Shown here piece by piece: positions 33,412 to 40,737 of a stretch of DNA of 64,000 nt (positions are counted from its first letter, which is position 1; each line of letters begins with the position of its first letter). Made by a program: the position numbers and the translations under genes. This DNA is from Clostridium_AD sp050717515 (GTDB taxonomy: Bacteria > Bacillota > Clostridia > Clostridiales > Clostridiaceae). The stretch is taken from positions 1 to 64,000 of the forward strand of contig NZ_JBOITL010000035.1 in NCBI RefSeq assembly GCF_050717515.1, given 5' to 3'. The notes under the pieces were generated by a model that was not told where the DNA came from, did no database searches, and saw nothing but the letters and a program-made list of their open reading frames with translations.

Positions 33412-34428
33412 CTAAACTAGCAAAAATGAAAATGCATTAAATAAATATCCTATTATAATTATACCTGTTGCAACTATAACCACAAATATGGCTAATAATT
33501 TAGGTTTAACAACCTTACTGAGCATAATTATTGATGGAAGAGAAAGTGCTGTCACTGCCATCATAAAGGATAATACGGTACCAATTCCTACGCCTTTTCC
33601 AAATAATGCTTCTGCTATTGGTAGTGTACCAAATATGTCAGCATACATTGGTATGCCTACAGCTGTAGCTAGTAATACTGCAAATGGATTGTTATTTCCA
33701 ACTACTGTTTCTATTACAGATTGAGGTATCCAATTATGAATTGCAGCTCCAATACCAACCCCGATTAAAACATATAACCAGACCTTATGAAATACATCTT
33801 TGACCTGCTCTTTTGAATAAGATACTCTCTCATTCCTTGTCATCTCAATTATTTCTGCATCCACATTTTCTATTTCTTTTACATAACCTTCTACATACTT
33901 TTCAAGCCCTAATTTATCAATAATGGTTCCACCCACCACTGCTAAAATTAGTCCTACAACAACGTAGGCTATAGCAATTTTCGCACCAAAGAAAGACATT
34001 AAAATTAATAATGATGCCAAATCTACTAGTGGTGAAGATATAAGAAAGGAAAAAGTTATTCCAAGGGGTAGTCCTGCTGCGTTAAATCCAATAAATATTG
34101 GAATACTAGAGCAACTACAAAATGGTGTAATAGTTCCAAGCAATGCCCCAAGTATATTTCCCTTAATGCCTTTAATATTTCCAAGAAGTTTTTTCGTTCT
34201 TTCTGGTGGAAAATAACTTTGAATATAGGATATAAGGAAAATCAATACTGATAACAGTATAAATATTTTTATAGTGTCATAAATGAAAAAATGTACACTG
34301 CCACCTAATCTTTCTTTAATTGATAGTCCAAATACATTTTCTACAAGTCCCTTAATAAGATTTGAAAGCCAAGTCATTTTTAAAATCTCATTATTTAGCC
34401 AACTAAATATTTGTGATATTACATTCAT
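33412..34428 (-). CDS. DUF318 permease, ArsP-like
   Basis: A 338-aa membrane protein with about eight helices of the predicted-permease family that includes ArsP, an exporter of trivalent organoarsenicals. The metal-thiol motif TPFCSCSSIPIF near residue 100 is conserved. ArsP function is likely given the ArsR gene before it and the arsenic genes after it, but DUF318 proteins also serve other oxyanions. The ATG at 34428 is preferred, because the GTG three codons upstream is inside the AGGTG ribosome-binding site. Confidence 0.85.
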   Translation of the reverse strand: MNVISQIFSWLNNEILKMTWLSNLIKGLVENVFGLSIKERLGGSVHFFIYDTIKIFILLSVLIFLISYIQSYFPPERTKKLLGNIKGIKGNILGALLGTITPFCSCSSIPIFIGFNAAGLPLGITFSFLISSPLVDLASLLILMSFFGAKIAIAYVVVGLILAVVGGTIIDKLGLEKYVEGYVKEIENVDAEIIEMTRNERVSYSKEQVKDVFHKVWLYVLIGVGIGAAIHNWIPQSVIETVVGNNNPFAVLLATAVGIPMYADIFGTLPIAEALFGKGVGIGTVLSFMMAVTALSLPSIIMLSKVVKPKLLAIFVVIVATGIIIIGYLFNAFSFLLV

Positions 34429-34521
34429 TCTTGTCACCTACCTGTATAATATTTTTTTCGTTTAAATTGTGAAATTAAATCGTCACCTATACAGTTTTTT
34501 ATCTTTTCTCATACTATGCCT

Positions 34522-34881
34522 TTAACTATTAGGATTACATTTGTTTTTAAACATATCCGTATACTCATCACCCTTTTGAAGGTTTTTCATATCTTTTTTT
34601 ATGGTATCGTAATCTTCTAAATTTGTGATTATTTTCTCTAATATATCGCGAAGAAGCTCATTATCCTTATCTATGTAATAGTATATAAATTGTTCTTGTC
34701 TTTCATCTTTTACAAATCCCATATCCCGAAGTTTCCCTAAGTGCTTTGAAATCTTAGGCTGCCCCTCTTCTAATATTCCTTGGATCTGGCATACACAGAG
34801 TTTTTTATGATATAAAAGCACCAAAATTCTCATACGTGTTTCATCAGATAACACTTTAAATAAGTTCAATAGTTTTTCCAT
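34522..34881 (-). CDS. arsR: ArsR-family repressor (distal)
   Basis: A 119-aa winged-helix metalloregulator (a GTG three codons earlier is possible). The As(III)-binding segment is KLCVCQIQ, followed by recognition helix GQPKISKHLGKLR. First gene of the island; it probably controls the permease-redox genes. It is only distantly similar to the second ArsR at 30431, so the two are not a recent duplication. Confidence 0.92.
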   Translation of the reverse strand: MEKLLNLFKVLSDETRMRILVLLYHKKLCVCQIQGILEEGQPKISKHLGKLRDMGFVKDERQEQFIYYYIDKDNELLRDILEKIITNLEDYDTIKKDMKNLQKGDEYTDMFKNKCNPNS

Positions 34882-34916
34882 CCGTTTCACATCCTTTAAA
34901 ATAAATAATGCTATTG

Positions 34917-34938
34917 CATATATCCATATGGGTATATA
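34917..34938. promoter_or_regulatory. Candidate ArsR operator
   Basis: Imperfect palindrome CATATATCCATATGGGTATATA just upstream of the distal arsR gene, in the position and style of ArsR/SmtB operators. Confidence 0.4.
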
Positions 34939-35088
34939 AGTATGATATTCCTAAAAGGACTGTTTGTCAACTATTTTATAAACATAGTGCCTATGATTCC
35001 TGATAGTGAGGTGGTTTTGGTTTTGTTTTTTTTCTGTAGAACTTAGTTTAAGAGCGTATAACATGTTTAAAGAAAATTCTCAAAAAAT

Positions 35089-35129
35089 AATGGGAAATGG
35101 ATTATTTTATTAATAATCCATTTCCCATT
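35089..35129 (-). terminator. Terminator of the rubrerythrin gene
   Basis: An 18-bp perfect stem (35089-35106 with 35112-35129); on the minus strand it continues into a T run. Confidence 0.85.
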
Positions 35130-35146
35130 CTTATATCTACTTTATA

Positions 35147-35731
35147 TTAATAATTTTCAGCTAATACCTCAAAGTATGCTTTTGGATGTGCACAAGCTGG
35201 ACATATTTCTGGAGCACTTTTTCCCTCAAAAATATAACCACAGTTGCCACATTTCCAATTAACTACTGTCTCTTTACTAAATACTGAATTATTTTCTATA
35301 TTGCTTAATAATTGCCTATATCTCTCATCATGATGTTTCTCAACTTCAATAATTTTTCTATAAACAAAAGCAACATCTTCAAATCCTTCTTCATGCGCAA
35401 CTCTTGCAAATTCTGGATAAAGTTCTGTCCATTCTTCCTTTTCTCCATTTGCTGCCCATAATAAATTTGATTTAGTATCTGATAGTCCTACAGGATATGT
35501 AGCGTTAATTTCTACCACTTGTCCATTTAAACTCTGGCTTAAAAATTTGAAAAATCTTTCAGCATGCTCTTTCTCATTGCCTGCTGTTTCTGTGAATATG
35601 TTAGATATTTGAACATACCCCTCTTTTTTTGCTACAGATGCATAATAGGTATATCTATTTCTAGCTTGTGATTCACCCGCAAATGATTTCATAAGATTTT
35701 CAGCTGTTTTTGTACCTTTTAACGTTTTCAT
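35147..35731 (-). CDS. rbr: Rubrerythrin
   Basis: A 194-aa peroxide-reducing protein of anaerobes. The N-terminal ferritin-like di-iron domain (1-145) has ExxH-type ligands in FAGESQARNRY, NEKEHAE and VEKHHDERY. The C-terminal rubredoxin-like domain has CGNC and CPAC. AAGGAGG precedes the ATG. Monocistronic with its own terminator; it supports a strictly anaerobic host. Confidence 0.96.
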   Translation of the reverse strand: MKTLKGTKTAENLMKSFAGESQARNRYTYYASVAKKEGYVQISNIFTETAGNEKEHAERFFKFLSQSLNGQVVEINATYPVGLSDTKSNLLWAANGEKEEWTELYPEFARVAHEEGFEDVAFVYRKIIEVEKHHDERYRQLLSNIENNSVFSKETVVNWKCGNCGYIFEGKSAPEICPACAHPKAYFEVLAENY

Positions 35732-35869
35732 AAAATACCTCCTTCTTTCTCCGAAGAGAAAATAACTGTGTATACTAAAGTATTCTATAAATGCGATAGT
35801 TTTCCTCTTTTAAATTCTCTTGTTTTCAAAAAATTCATTCCTTGCAAGGAACCCTGACCTTACCTCAAA

Positions 35870-35896
35870 CTTGCAACTTGCCACTTGGGTGGCACC
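35870..35896. repeat. Dispersed GCCAC palindromic repeat, copy C
   Basis: ACTTGCAACTTGCCAC then TTGGGTGGCACC, immediately downstream of the AGCS symporter stop codon (minus strand). Confidence 0.6.
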
Positions 35897-35902
35897 ATCT
35901 CA

Positions 35903-37432
35903 TTATTTCCAAACTTCGCTATCCACACCAATAGACTTTGACTTAAATTTAGCTTCACCGTTTTTTTTGTAATTTTTTAATACTTTTAATGCAAGGTTAG
36001 ATCCAATTAATATAATTGGTACATTTACATAAACTAAAACAATATTTACAAAGTCGCCTATGTACCATAAGTTTTTAAGTTCTAAACCTGCAAGAACCGT
36101 TAGTGCGCCAAATGGAACAAAGAACAATGCGCCAACCAAACGTATTCCCATGATAAATTTCTTGTTTCTGGATATTAAATTAGCAGAGACTTCTGCAAAC
36201 AATATTAAGCCCAGCAAAGTTGTAAATGCAAACATGCCATAACATAGTGAAACAATAATTGTAACTCCTCCATCTAAGACCGTACCAGGAACTAAGTATT
36301 GGACCGATGATAGGTAAACTGTAAGTTTAGATGCTTGTATACTCTCCCATGCCACTCCAGCAGTACCTGTCCAAACATGTGCCATAACAATAAGAAATCC
36401 AGTCATACTACATATTATCATTGTATCAAGAAAAACACCTAGTGCTTGTACAAATCCTTGTTCTGCAGGATGATTATTCTCTGCTGTAGCTGCTGCCATT
36501 GTAATTGTACCTTGACCAGCTTCATTTGACATAAGTCCTCGCTTAATTCCTTGAGCCAGTGCCACACCAAAGGCCCCACCAAATATTGCATTAGGCTTAA
36601 ATGCCCCACCAAACACTTGTTTAAAAAAATATGGCACTTTATCTAAGTTAATTATTATTATTAAAAAAACTATGATTGTATAAATTACTGCCATAATAGG
36701 TACCAATACATCTGTAACCGCTGTCACTCTTTTAATTCCTCCAATTACAGTTAAAAGCACAGTAATTATTAAAACTATAGCTATGCCATAATAAACAGCA
36801 GATTGACGTCCAAAACTTTTACCAGCTATAGTATCAGCTATTGAACCGAAACTTGTAAATAAATGAAAGGCTTGAGATGGGATAACAAATAGTGCATATA
36901 TTATAAAAAGTGAGGACAATACAATCCCTATCCACCGTTTATCACCCAAAATCTTTTGTCCATAAAAAGGAAGTCCTCCTACATACTCTTTTCCATTTTT
37001 CTCTTTAAAAATCTGTGCAAGAACCGATTCAACAAAGGCCGTGGACATTCCAAAAAAAGCTGAAACCCACATCCAGAATAGCGCCCCTGGTCCACCAACA
37101 GATATTGCCCCAGTAACCCCCATAATATTACCTGGTCCGACTCTCATAGCAGAACTTAGTAAAAATGAAGCCAGTGGACTAATTCCCGTATCTGTTGTCT
37201 TCTTCGTAGCTAGAATCTTAATTCCTTTTTTAAATGCCATAACTTGAATAAATCCAGTTTTAAATGTAAGATAAATGCCTGTCCCTAGAAGCAATATAAC
37301 GGCAAAAGCAAATTTACCTAAAATAGGAATGTTAGCATACCACTGAAAATTAGTTGGAAACTCCCATAAAAAATCTGCAATAGGAACTATAAAATCAAAA
37401 AAACTATTTATTGCTTGGAATAATATATTCAT
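35903..37432 (-). CDS. Sodium:amino acid symporter, AGCS family
   Basis: A 509-aa transporter with about 11 helices, typical length of alanine/glycine:cation symporters (AlsT). Family segments include MRVGPGNIMGVTGAISVGGP near residue 96 and the conserved NEAGQGT near 295. Imports alanine or glycine with sodium. Its ATG overlaps the stop codon of a 17-codon upstream ORF (ATGA), so its translation may depend on that ORF. GGGGG 8 nt upstream is an alternative ribosome-binding site. Confidence 0.93.
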   Translation of the reverse strand: MNILFQAINSFFDFIVPIADFLWEFPTNFQWYANIPILGKFAFAVILLLGTGIYLTFKTGFIQVMAFKKGIKILATKKTTDTGISPLASFLLSSAMRVGPGNIMGVTGAISVGGPGALFWMWVSAFFGMSTAFVESVLAQIFKEKNGKEYVGGLPFYGQKILGDKRWIGIVLSSLFIIYALFVIPSQAFHLFTSFGSIADTIAGKSFGRQSAVYYGIAIVLIITVLLTVIGGIKRVTAVTDVLVPIMAVIYTIIVFLIIIINLDKVPYFFKQVFGGAFKPNAIFGGAFGVALAQGIKRGLMSNEAGQGTITMAAATAENNHPAEQGFVQALGVFLDTMIICSMTGFLIVMAHVWTGTAGVAWESIQASKLTVYLSSVQYLVPGTVLDGGVTIIVSLCYGMFAFTTLLGLILFAEVSANLISRNKKFIMGIRLVGALFFVPFGALTVLAGLELKNLWYIGDFVNIVLVYVNVPIILIGSNLALKVLKNYKKNGEAKFKSKSIGVDSEVWK

Positions 37433-37482
37433 TTATTAACCCCCGTACTATAACAATCTTTCAACTTCACATTCTGAAACAT
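37429..37482 (-). CDS. 17-aa upstream ORF coupled to the AGCS symporter
   Basis: ATG at 37482 with a near-perfect AGGAGGAG site 5 nt upstream. The frame encodes MFQNVKLKDCYSTGVNK and its TGA overlaps the symporter ATG. The ribosome-binding site is better than that of the symporter, so ribosomes probably load here first. A leader-peptide or coupling function is inferred; no homology claim is made. Confidence 0.5.
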   Translation of the reverse strand: MFQNVKLKDCYSTGVNK

Positions 37483-37680
37483 ATAATCTCCTCCTGTTGT
37501 TGTATTAAATTATCACCTGCGTAGCTGTTCATCATCTTTAATGCTGCAATATTAAACTTTTAGGTTCAAATAAAATTTATAAGCTTTGAATAATTATACA
37601 CTAAAAAATATAAAATAAGTTCATTGAAATGTAAAAGATATGAACTCCTTTGAAACTTTATAATTCACTATATAATAAAA

Positions 37681-37717
37681 AATAAGAATGTAGTTTTAAT
37701 TAATCTACATTCTTATT
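37681..37717 (-). terminator. Terminator of metNIQ
   Basis: A 13-bp stem AATAAGAATGTAG / CTACATTCTTATT with an A-rich plus-strand flank, downstream of metQ. Confidence 0.8.
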
Positions 37718-37723
37718 TCATAA

Positions 37724-37742
37724 TTTGCCACCAAGGTGACAT
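37724..37742. repeat. Degenerate GCCAC repeat, copy D
   Basis: TTGCCACCAAGGTGACATC touching the metQ stop codon; a shorter, diverged member of the repeat family at 15781, 19941 and 35870. Confidence 0.4.
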
Positions 37743-38561
37743 CTAAAATGTTGGAATTATATTTCCTTTATATTTATCCTCAATAAACTTTTTAACTTCT
37801 GGAGAATTTAAAGCCTTTGAAAGTGCCTGTATATAAGGTTTAGTTTTGTCTTCACTTCTAACTGCAAGAACATTTGCATAAGGAGAATCTTTTGATTCAA
37901 TTGCTAGTGAATCCGCTTCTGGATTTAATTTAGCTTCTATGGCAAAATTTGAATTTATAACTGCTGCGTCCACATCTTTTAATATCCTTGGTAGTTGAGG
38001 AGCATCGAGTTCTGTTATTTTAAGTTTTTTTGGATTTTCTGTAATATCAAGTTTTGAAATAAGTTCTCCACTTTTTAATTTTATGAGCCCAGCATTTTCA
38101 AGTACTCTAAGTGCTCTTGCTCCATTTGTAGGGTCACTTGGAATAGCTATTTCAGCCCCATTTTTTAAATCACTGAGTTTTTTGTATTTACTAGAGTACA
38201 CACCCATAGGTTCTAGATGAACCTTTACAGTATAATCAAGTTTTAGATTTTTTTCTTTACTGAAGGATTTCAAATAAGGTACATGTTGAAAGAAATTAGC
38301 ATCTAGTTGTCCTTCGGCTAGTGAAGTGTTTGGTGTTACATAGTCAATAAATTCTACTATTTCAAGTGTATATCCCTCTTTTGCGAGGATTGGTGCTGCC
38401 ACCTCTAATATCTCTTTATGAGGCACCGGTGAAGCACCTACTTTTATTATTTTTTTCTCAGCTGCAACCTTGGTAGTCGTAGCCTCTTCTTTTTTTTCTC
38501 CACAGCCACTTACTGTTAGGATCACAACTATTGTTAATAATAGGCTTAATATTTTTTTCAT
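37743..38561 (-). CDS. metQ: Methionine ABC transporter substrate-binding lipoprotein MetQ
   Basis: A 272-aa NlpA-family lipoprotein. The signal peptide ends in the lipobox LTVSGC at about residue 20, then a Lys/Glu linker and the ligand-binding domain (GASPVPHKEILE, LEPMGVYSSKYK). It captures methionine at the cell surface. An upstream ATG overlaps the AGGAGG site; the ATG at 38561 is the true start. Third gene after metN and metI, all under two SAM riboswitches. Confidence 0.95.
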   Translation of the reverse strand: MKKILSLLLTIVVILTVSGCGEKKEEATTTKVAAEKKIIKVGASPVPHKEILEVAAPILAKEGYTLEIVEFIDYVTPNTSLAEGQLDANFFQHVPYLKSFSKEKNLKLDYTVKVHLEPMGVYSSKYKKLSDLKNGAEIAIPSDPTNGARALRVLENAGLIKLKSGELISKLDITENPKKLKITELDAPQLPRILKDVDAAVINSNFAIEAKLNPEADSLAIESKDSPYANVLAVRSEDKTKPYIQALSKALNSPEVKKFIEDKYKGNIIPTF

Positions 38562-38597
38562 TTTAAATTTCCTCCTCATATTCTTATAATTTAAGAT

Positions 38598-39242
38598 TTA
38601 TTTAATCATTTTTCTATACAATAAATTTCCTAAGGCTTGAATTATTTGAACAACTACAATTAAAATAATTACAGTGTATACCATGATATCTGTTTTAAAT
38701 CTATAGTAGCCATATTTTACTGCTACATCTCCAAGCCCCCCACCACCAATTGTTCCAGCCATAGCAGAGTAACCTATGATATTTATTATGGTTAATGTAA
38801 CTCCAAGCACTATAGAGGGCATTGCCTCTTTCACCATAACTTTGAATATAATTTGATGAGTTTTCGCACCAACGGACTTAGCCGCCTCAATTATTCCGTA
38901 ATCCACCTCCAGTAGTGCAGTTTCTATTATCCTTGCGGCAAAAGGAGCCGCTCCAAGGGTTAATGGAACTATGGCTGCATTAGTCCCTATGGTTGTCCCA
39001 ACAATAAATTTAGTTAGAGGGAATATAGATATCATTAATATAATAAAAGGAAAAGAACGAAGTATATTTACTACTAAATTTAAACTTTTATAAATTAAAG
39101 CATTTGGTCTTAGACCTTTAGGGCTACTTATAATAAGTCCCACGGCTGTTATAAACCCTAAAATCACTGTAAAAATTGTAGACACCCCTACCATATATAT
39201 TGTGTCTAAAAGTGCAGGTAGCAAAACATCTTTAAATAGCAT
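38598..39242 (-). CDS. metI: Methionine ABC transporter permease MetI
   Basis: A 214-aa permease with five helices and the EAA-type coupling loop EAAKSVGAKTHQIIFKVM near residue 135. Its start codon directly abuts the metN stop codon, with GGAGGGG inside metN, so the two are translationally coupled. Confidence 0.95.
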   Translation of the reverse strand: MLFKDVLLPALLDTIYMVGVSTIFTVILGFITAVGLIISSPKGLRPNALIYKSLNLVVNILRSFPFIILMISIFPLTKFIVGTTIGTNAAIVPLTLGAAPFAARIIETALLEVDYGIIEAAKSVGAKTHQIIFKVMVKEAMPSIVLGVTLTIINIIGYSAMAGTIGGGGLGDVAVKYGYYRFKTDIMVYTVIILIVVVQIIQALGNLLYRKMIK

Positions 39243-40241
39243 TTATATTCCCCCCTCCTTATATTCATCCTTCTTCACTAAATAATTAATAAGCTCCCAG
39301 TCTATAGATTTTTCATCTAAATAGTTTAATATTTTTTCCTTGTTTTCCTCACTTACATTTATTATAAGACTACCCATAACGTTATCCCTAAATTTTTCAA
39401 GCCTGCCCCACACTATTGAAAAATCTATATTTAACTCTCTAGCTATGGACGTTATTAAGCAACTCTGGCTAATTTCCTTTGGAAAAAATATTTTAATGTT
39501 ATGCCCTGTATTAGGTAATAATTCTTCCTCCCCTATAAGTGTTTTCATTTCATTTGTTGGTCTAATAAATAATTCATCTGTAATGCCGCTACTTTTAATC
39601 TCACCTCCTTCTAAAAGAATAAATTTATTACAAATCTCTTTTACCACCTCCATTTGATGAGTAACCAGGATAATTGTTATATTAAATTTGTTATTTATAT
39701 CTCTTAAAAGCTCCAATATAGATTTTGTAGTTTTAGGATCTAAGGCAGAGGTAGCTTCATCACAAAGTAATATTTTTGGATTAAGTGCCAAGGCTCTTGC
39801 AATTCCAACTCTTTGCTTTTGTCCTCCGCTAAGTTCGCGTATACTGCTATTTACTTTATCCTTAAGTCCAACTAATTCTATTAAGCTATCTACTCTTTCT
39901 TTAATAAAATTTTTATCCATACCCCATACCTCTAGTGGAAAGGCTATATTTTCAAAAACATTTTTTCTGCTAATAAGATTGAAACTTTGAAATATAATAC
40001 CTACATTTTTTCTAAACTCCCGAAGCTCCTTGGAACTTAACTGCTTTACTTCTTTTCCCATTATATTAATGCTACCTTTATCATAGGTTTCTAGACCATT
40101 AAAACATCTAAGCAAAGTGGATTTGCCAGCACCACTGTGACCAATAACTCCATAAATATCGCCTTTGTCCACTGTAAAAGAAATATTACTTAACACTTCC
40201 TGGCTGGAAAAACTTTTACTTATACCACAAACTTTAATCAT
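39243..40241 (-). CDS. metN: Methionine ABC transporter ATPase MetN
   Basis: A 332-aa ATPase: Walker A GHSGAGKST near residue 35, signature LSGGQKQRVGIARAL, Walker B ILLCDEATSALD, and the C-terminal NIL regulatory domain (about 255-325) that binds methionine and inhibits transport. First gene of metNIQ, behind two tandem SAM-I riboswitches. Confidence 0.96.
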   Translation of the reverse strand: MIKVCGISKSFSSQEVLSNISFTVDKGDIYGVIGHSGAGKSTLLRCFNGLETYDKGSINIMGKEVKQLSSKELREFRKNVGIIFQSFNLISRKNVFENIAFPLEVWGMDKNFIKERVDSLIELVGLKDKVNSSIRELSGGQKQRVGIARALALNPKILLCDEATSALDPKTTKSILELLRDINNKFNITIILVTHQMEVVKEICNKFILLEGGEIKSSGITDELFIRPTNEMKTLIGEEELLPNTGHNIKIFFPKEISQSCLITSIARELNIDFSIVWGRLEKFRDNVMGSLIINVSEENKEKILNYLDEKSIDWELINYLVKKDEYKEGGI

Positions 40242-40311
40242 AAAATCCCTTCTCTCTTCATTGTTTATTACTTTTTTTCATTGTGAATATTACTACTCGC
40301 AATTATTTTCC

Positions 40312-40465
40312 TAAAAAAAATAGAACCCAAGAATAAACTTGGGCTCTAATGCCAAACTTATTCTTATCTCGCAGCAATGCTGCAGGATTTAACACCATGT
40401 ATCATATATGATACTGGTTGTCGGGTTTCATAGGGCCATTCCCTCCACCTCTCTTGATAAGACAA
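40312..40465 (-). promoter_or_regulatory. SAM-I (S-box) riboswitch, promoter-distal copy
   Basis: Read on the minus strand it has the conserved CTTATCAAGAGAGGTGGAG and GGCCCTATGAAACCCGACAA blocks and ends in a terminator (AGAACCCAAG with CTTGGGCTCT, then T8-T9 at 40312-40320). It shuts off metNIQ when S-adenosylmethionine is high. Confidence 0.95.
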
Positions 40466-40496
40466 TATTAAATTTTATTTTAAATTCATTTTAAAA

Positions 40497-40676
40497 ACAA
40501 AAAACCTCTTCCATCAATATAAATGATGAAAGAGGTATAAAATTACAAGGTCACCTCTCTCATCTTCCGCTAGGTTCTAAGGAACTTAGCGCAGGAATTA
40601 GCACCTTTTCAGACAAATGATATCTGACGGTTGCCGAGGTGTCATAGGGCCAGTCCCTCTACCTCTCTTGATGAGA
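40497..40676 (-). promoter_or_regulatory. SAM-I (S-box) riboswitch, promoter-proximal copy
   Basis: Second complete S-box on the same transcript: CTCATCAAGAGAGGTAGAGG and GGCCCTATGACACCTCGGCA on the minus strand. It has its own terminator (13-bp stem with one mismatch, 40504-40516 with 40524-40536, then a T run). Together with the copy at 40312 it forms a tandem pair. Confidence 0.95.
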
Positions 40677-40698
40677 ATTAATTTATTAAATTAAAGTT

Positions 40699-40727
40699 AT
40701 ATTATCACTATATGGTGAAAATGTAAA
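40699..40727 (-). promoter_or_regulatory. Promoter of the metNIQ transcript
   Basis: On the minus strand TTTACA (40727-40722), 17 nt, TAATAT (40704-40699), about 25 nt before the first S-box. The promoter sits within 11 nt of the GH85 stop codon. Confidence 0.75.
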
Positions 40728-40737
40728 GAAGTTTTTT

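Noticed and set aside
27006..34890. Arsenic genes as an integrated mobile island
   Set aside because: No transposase, integrase or flanking direct repeat was found; base composition looks like the neighbours.
40321..40348. Terminator belonging to the GH85 gene
   Set aside because: It lies about 400 nt past the GH85 stop codon, behind the metNIQ promoter, and is the expression platform of the S-box.
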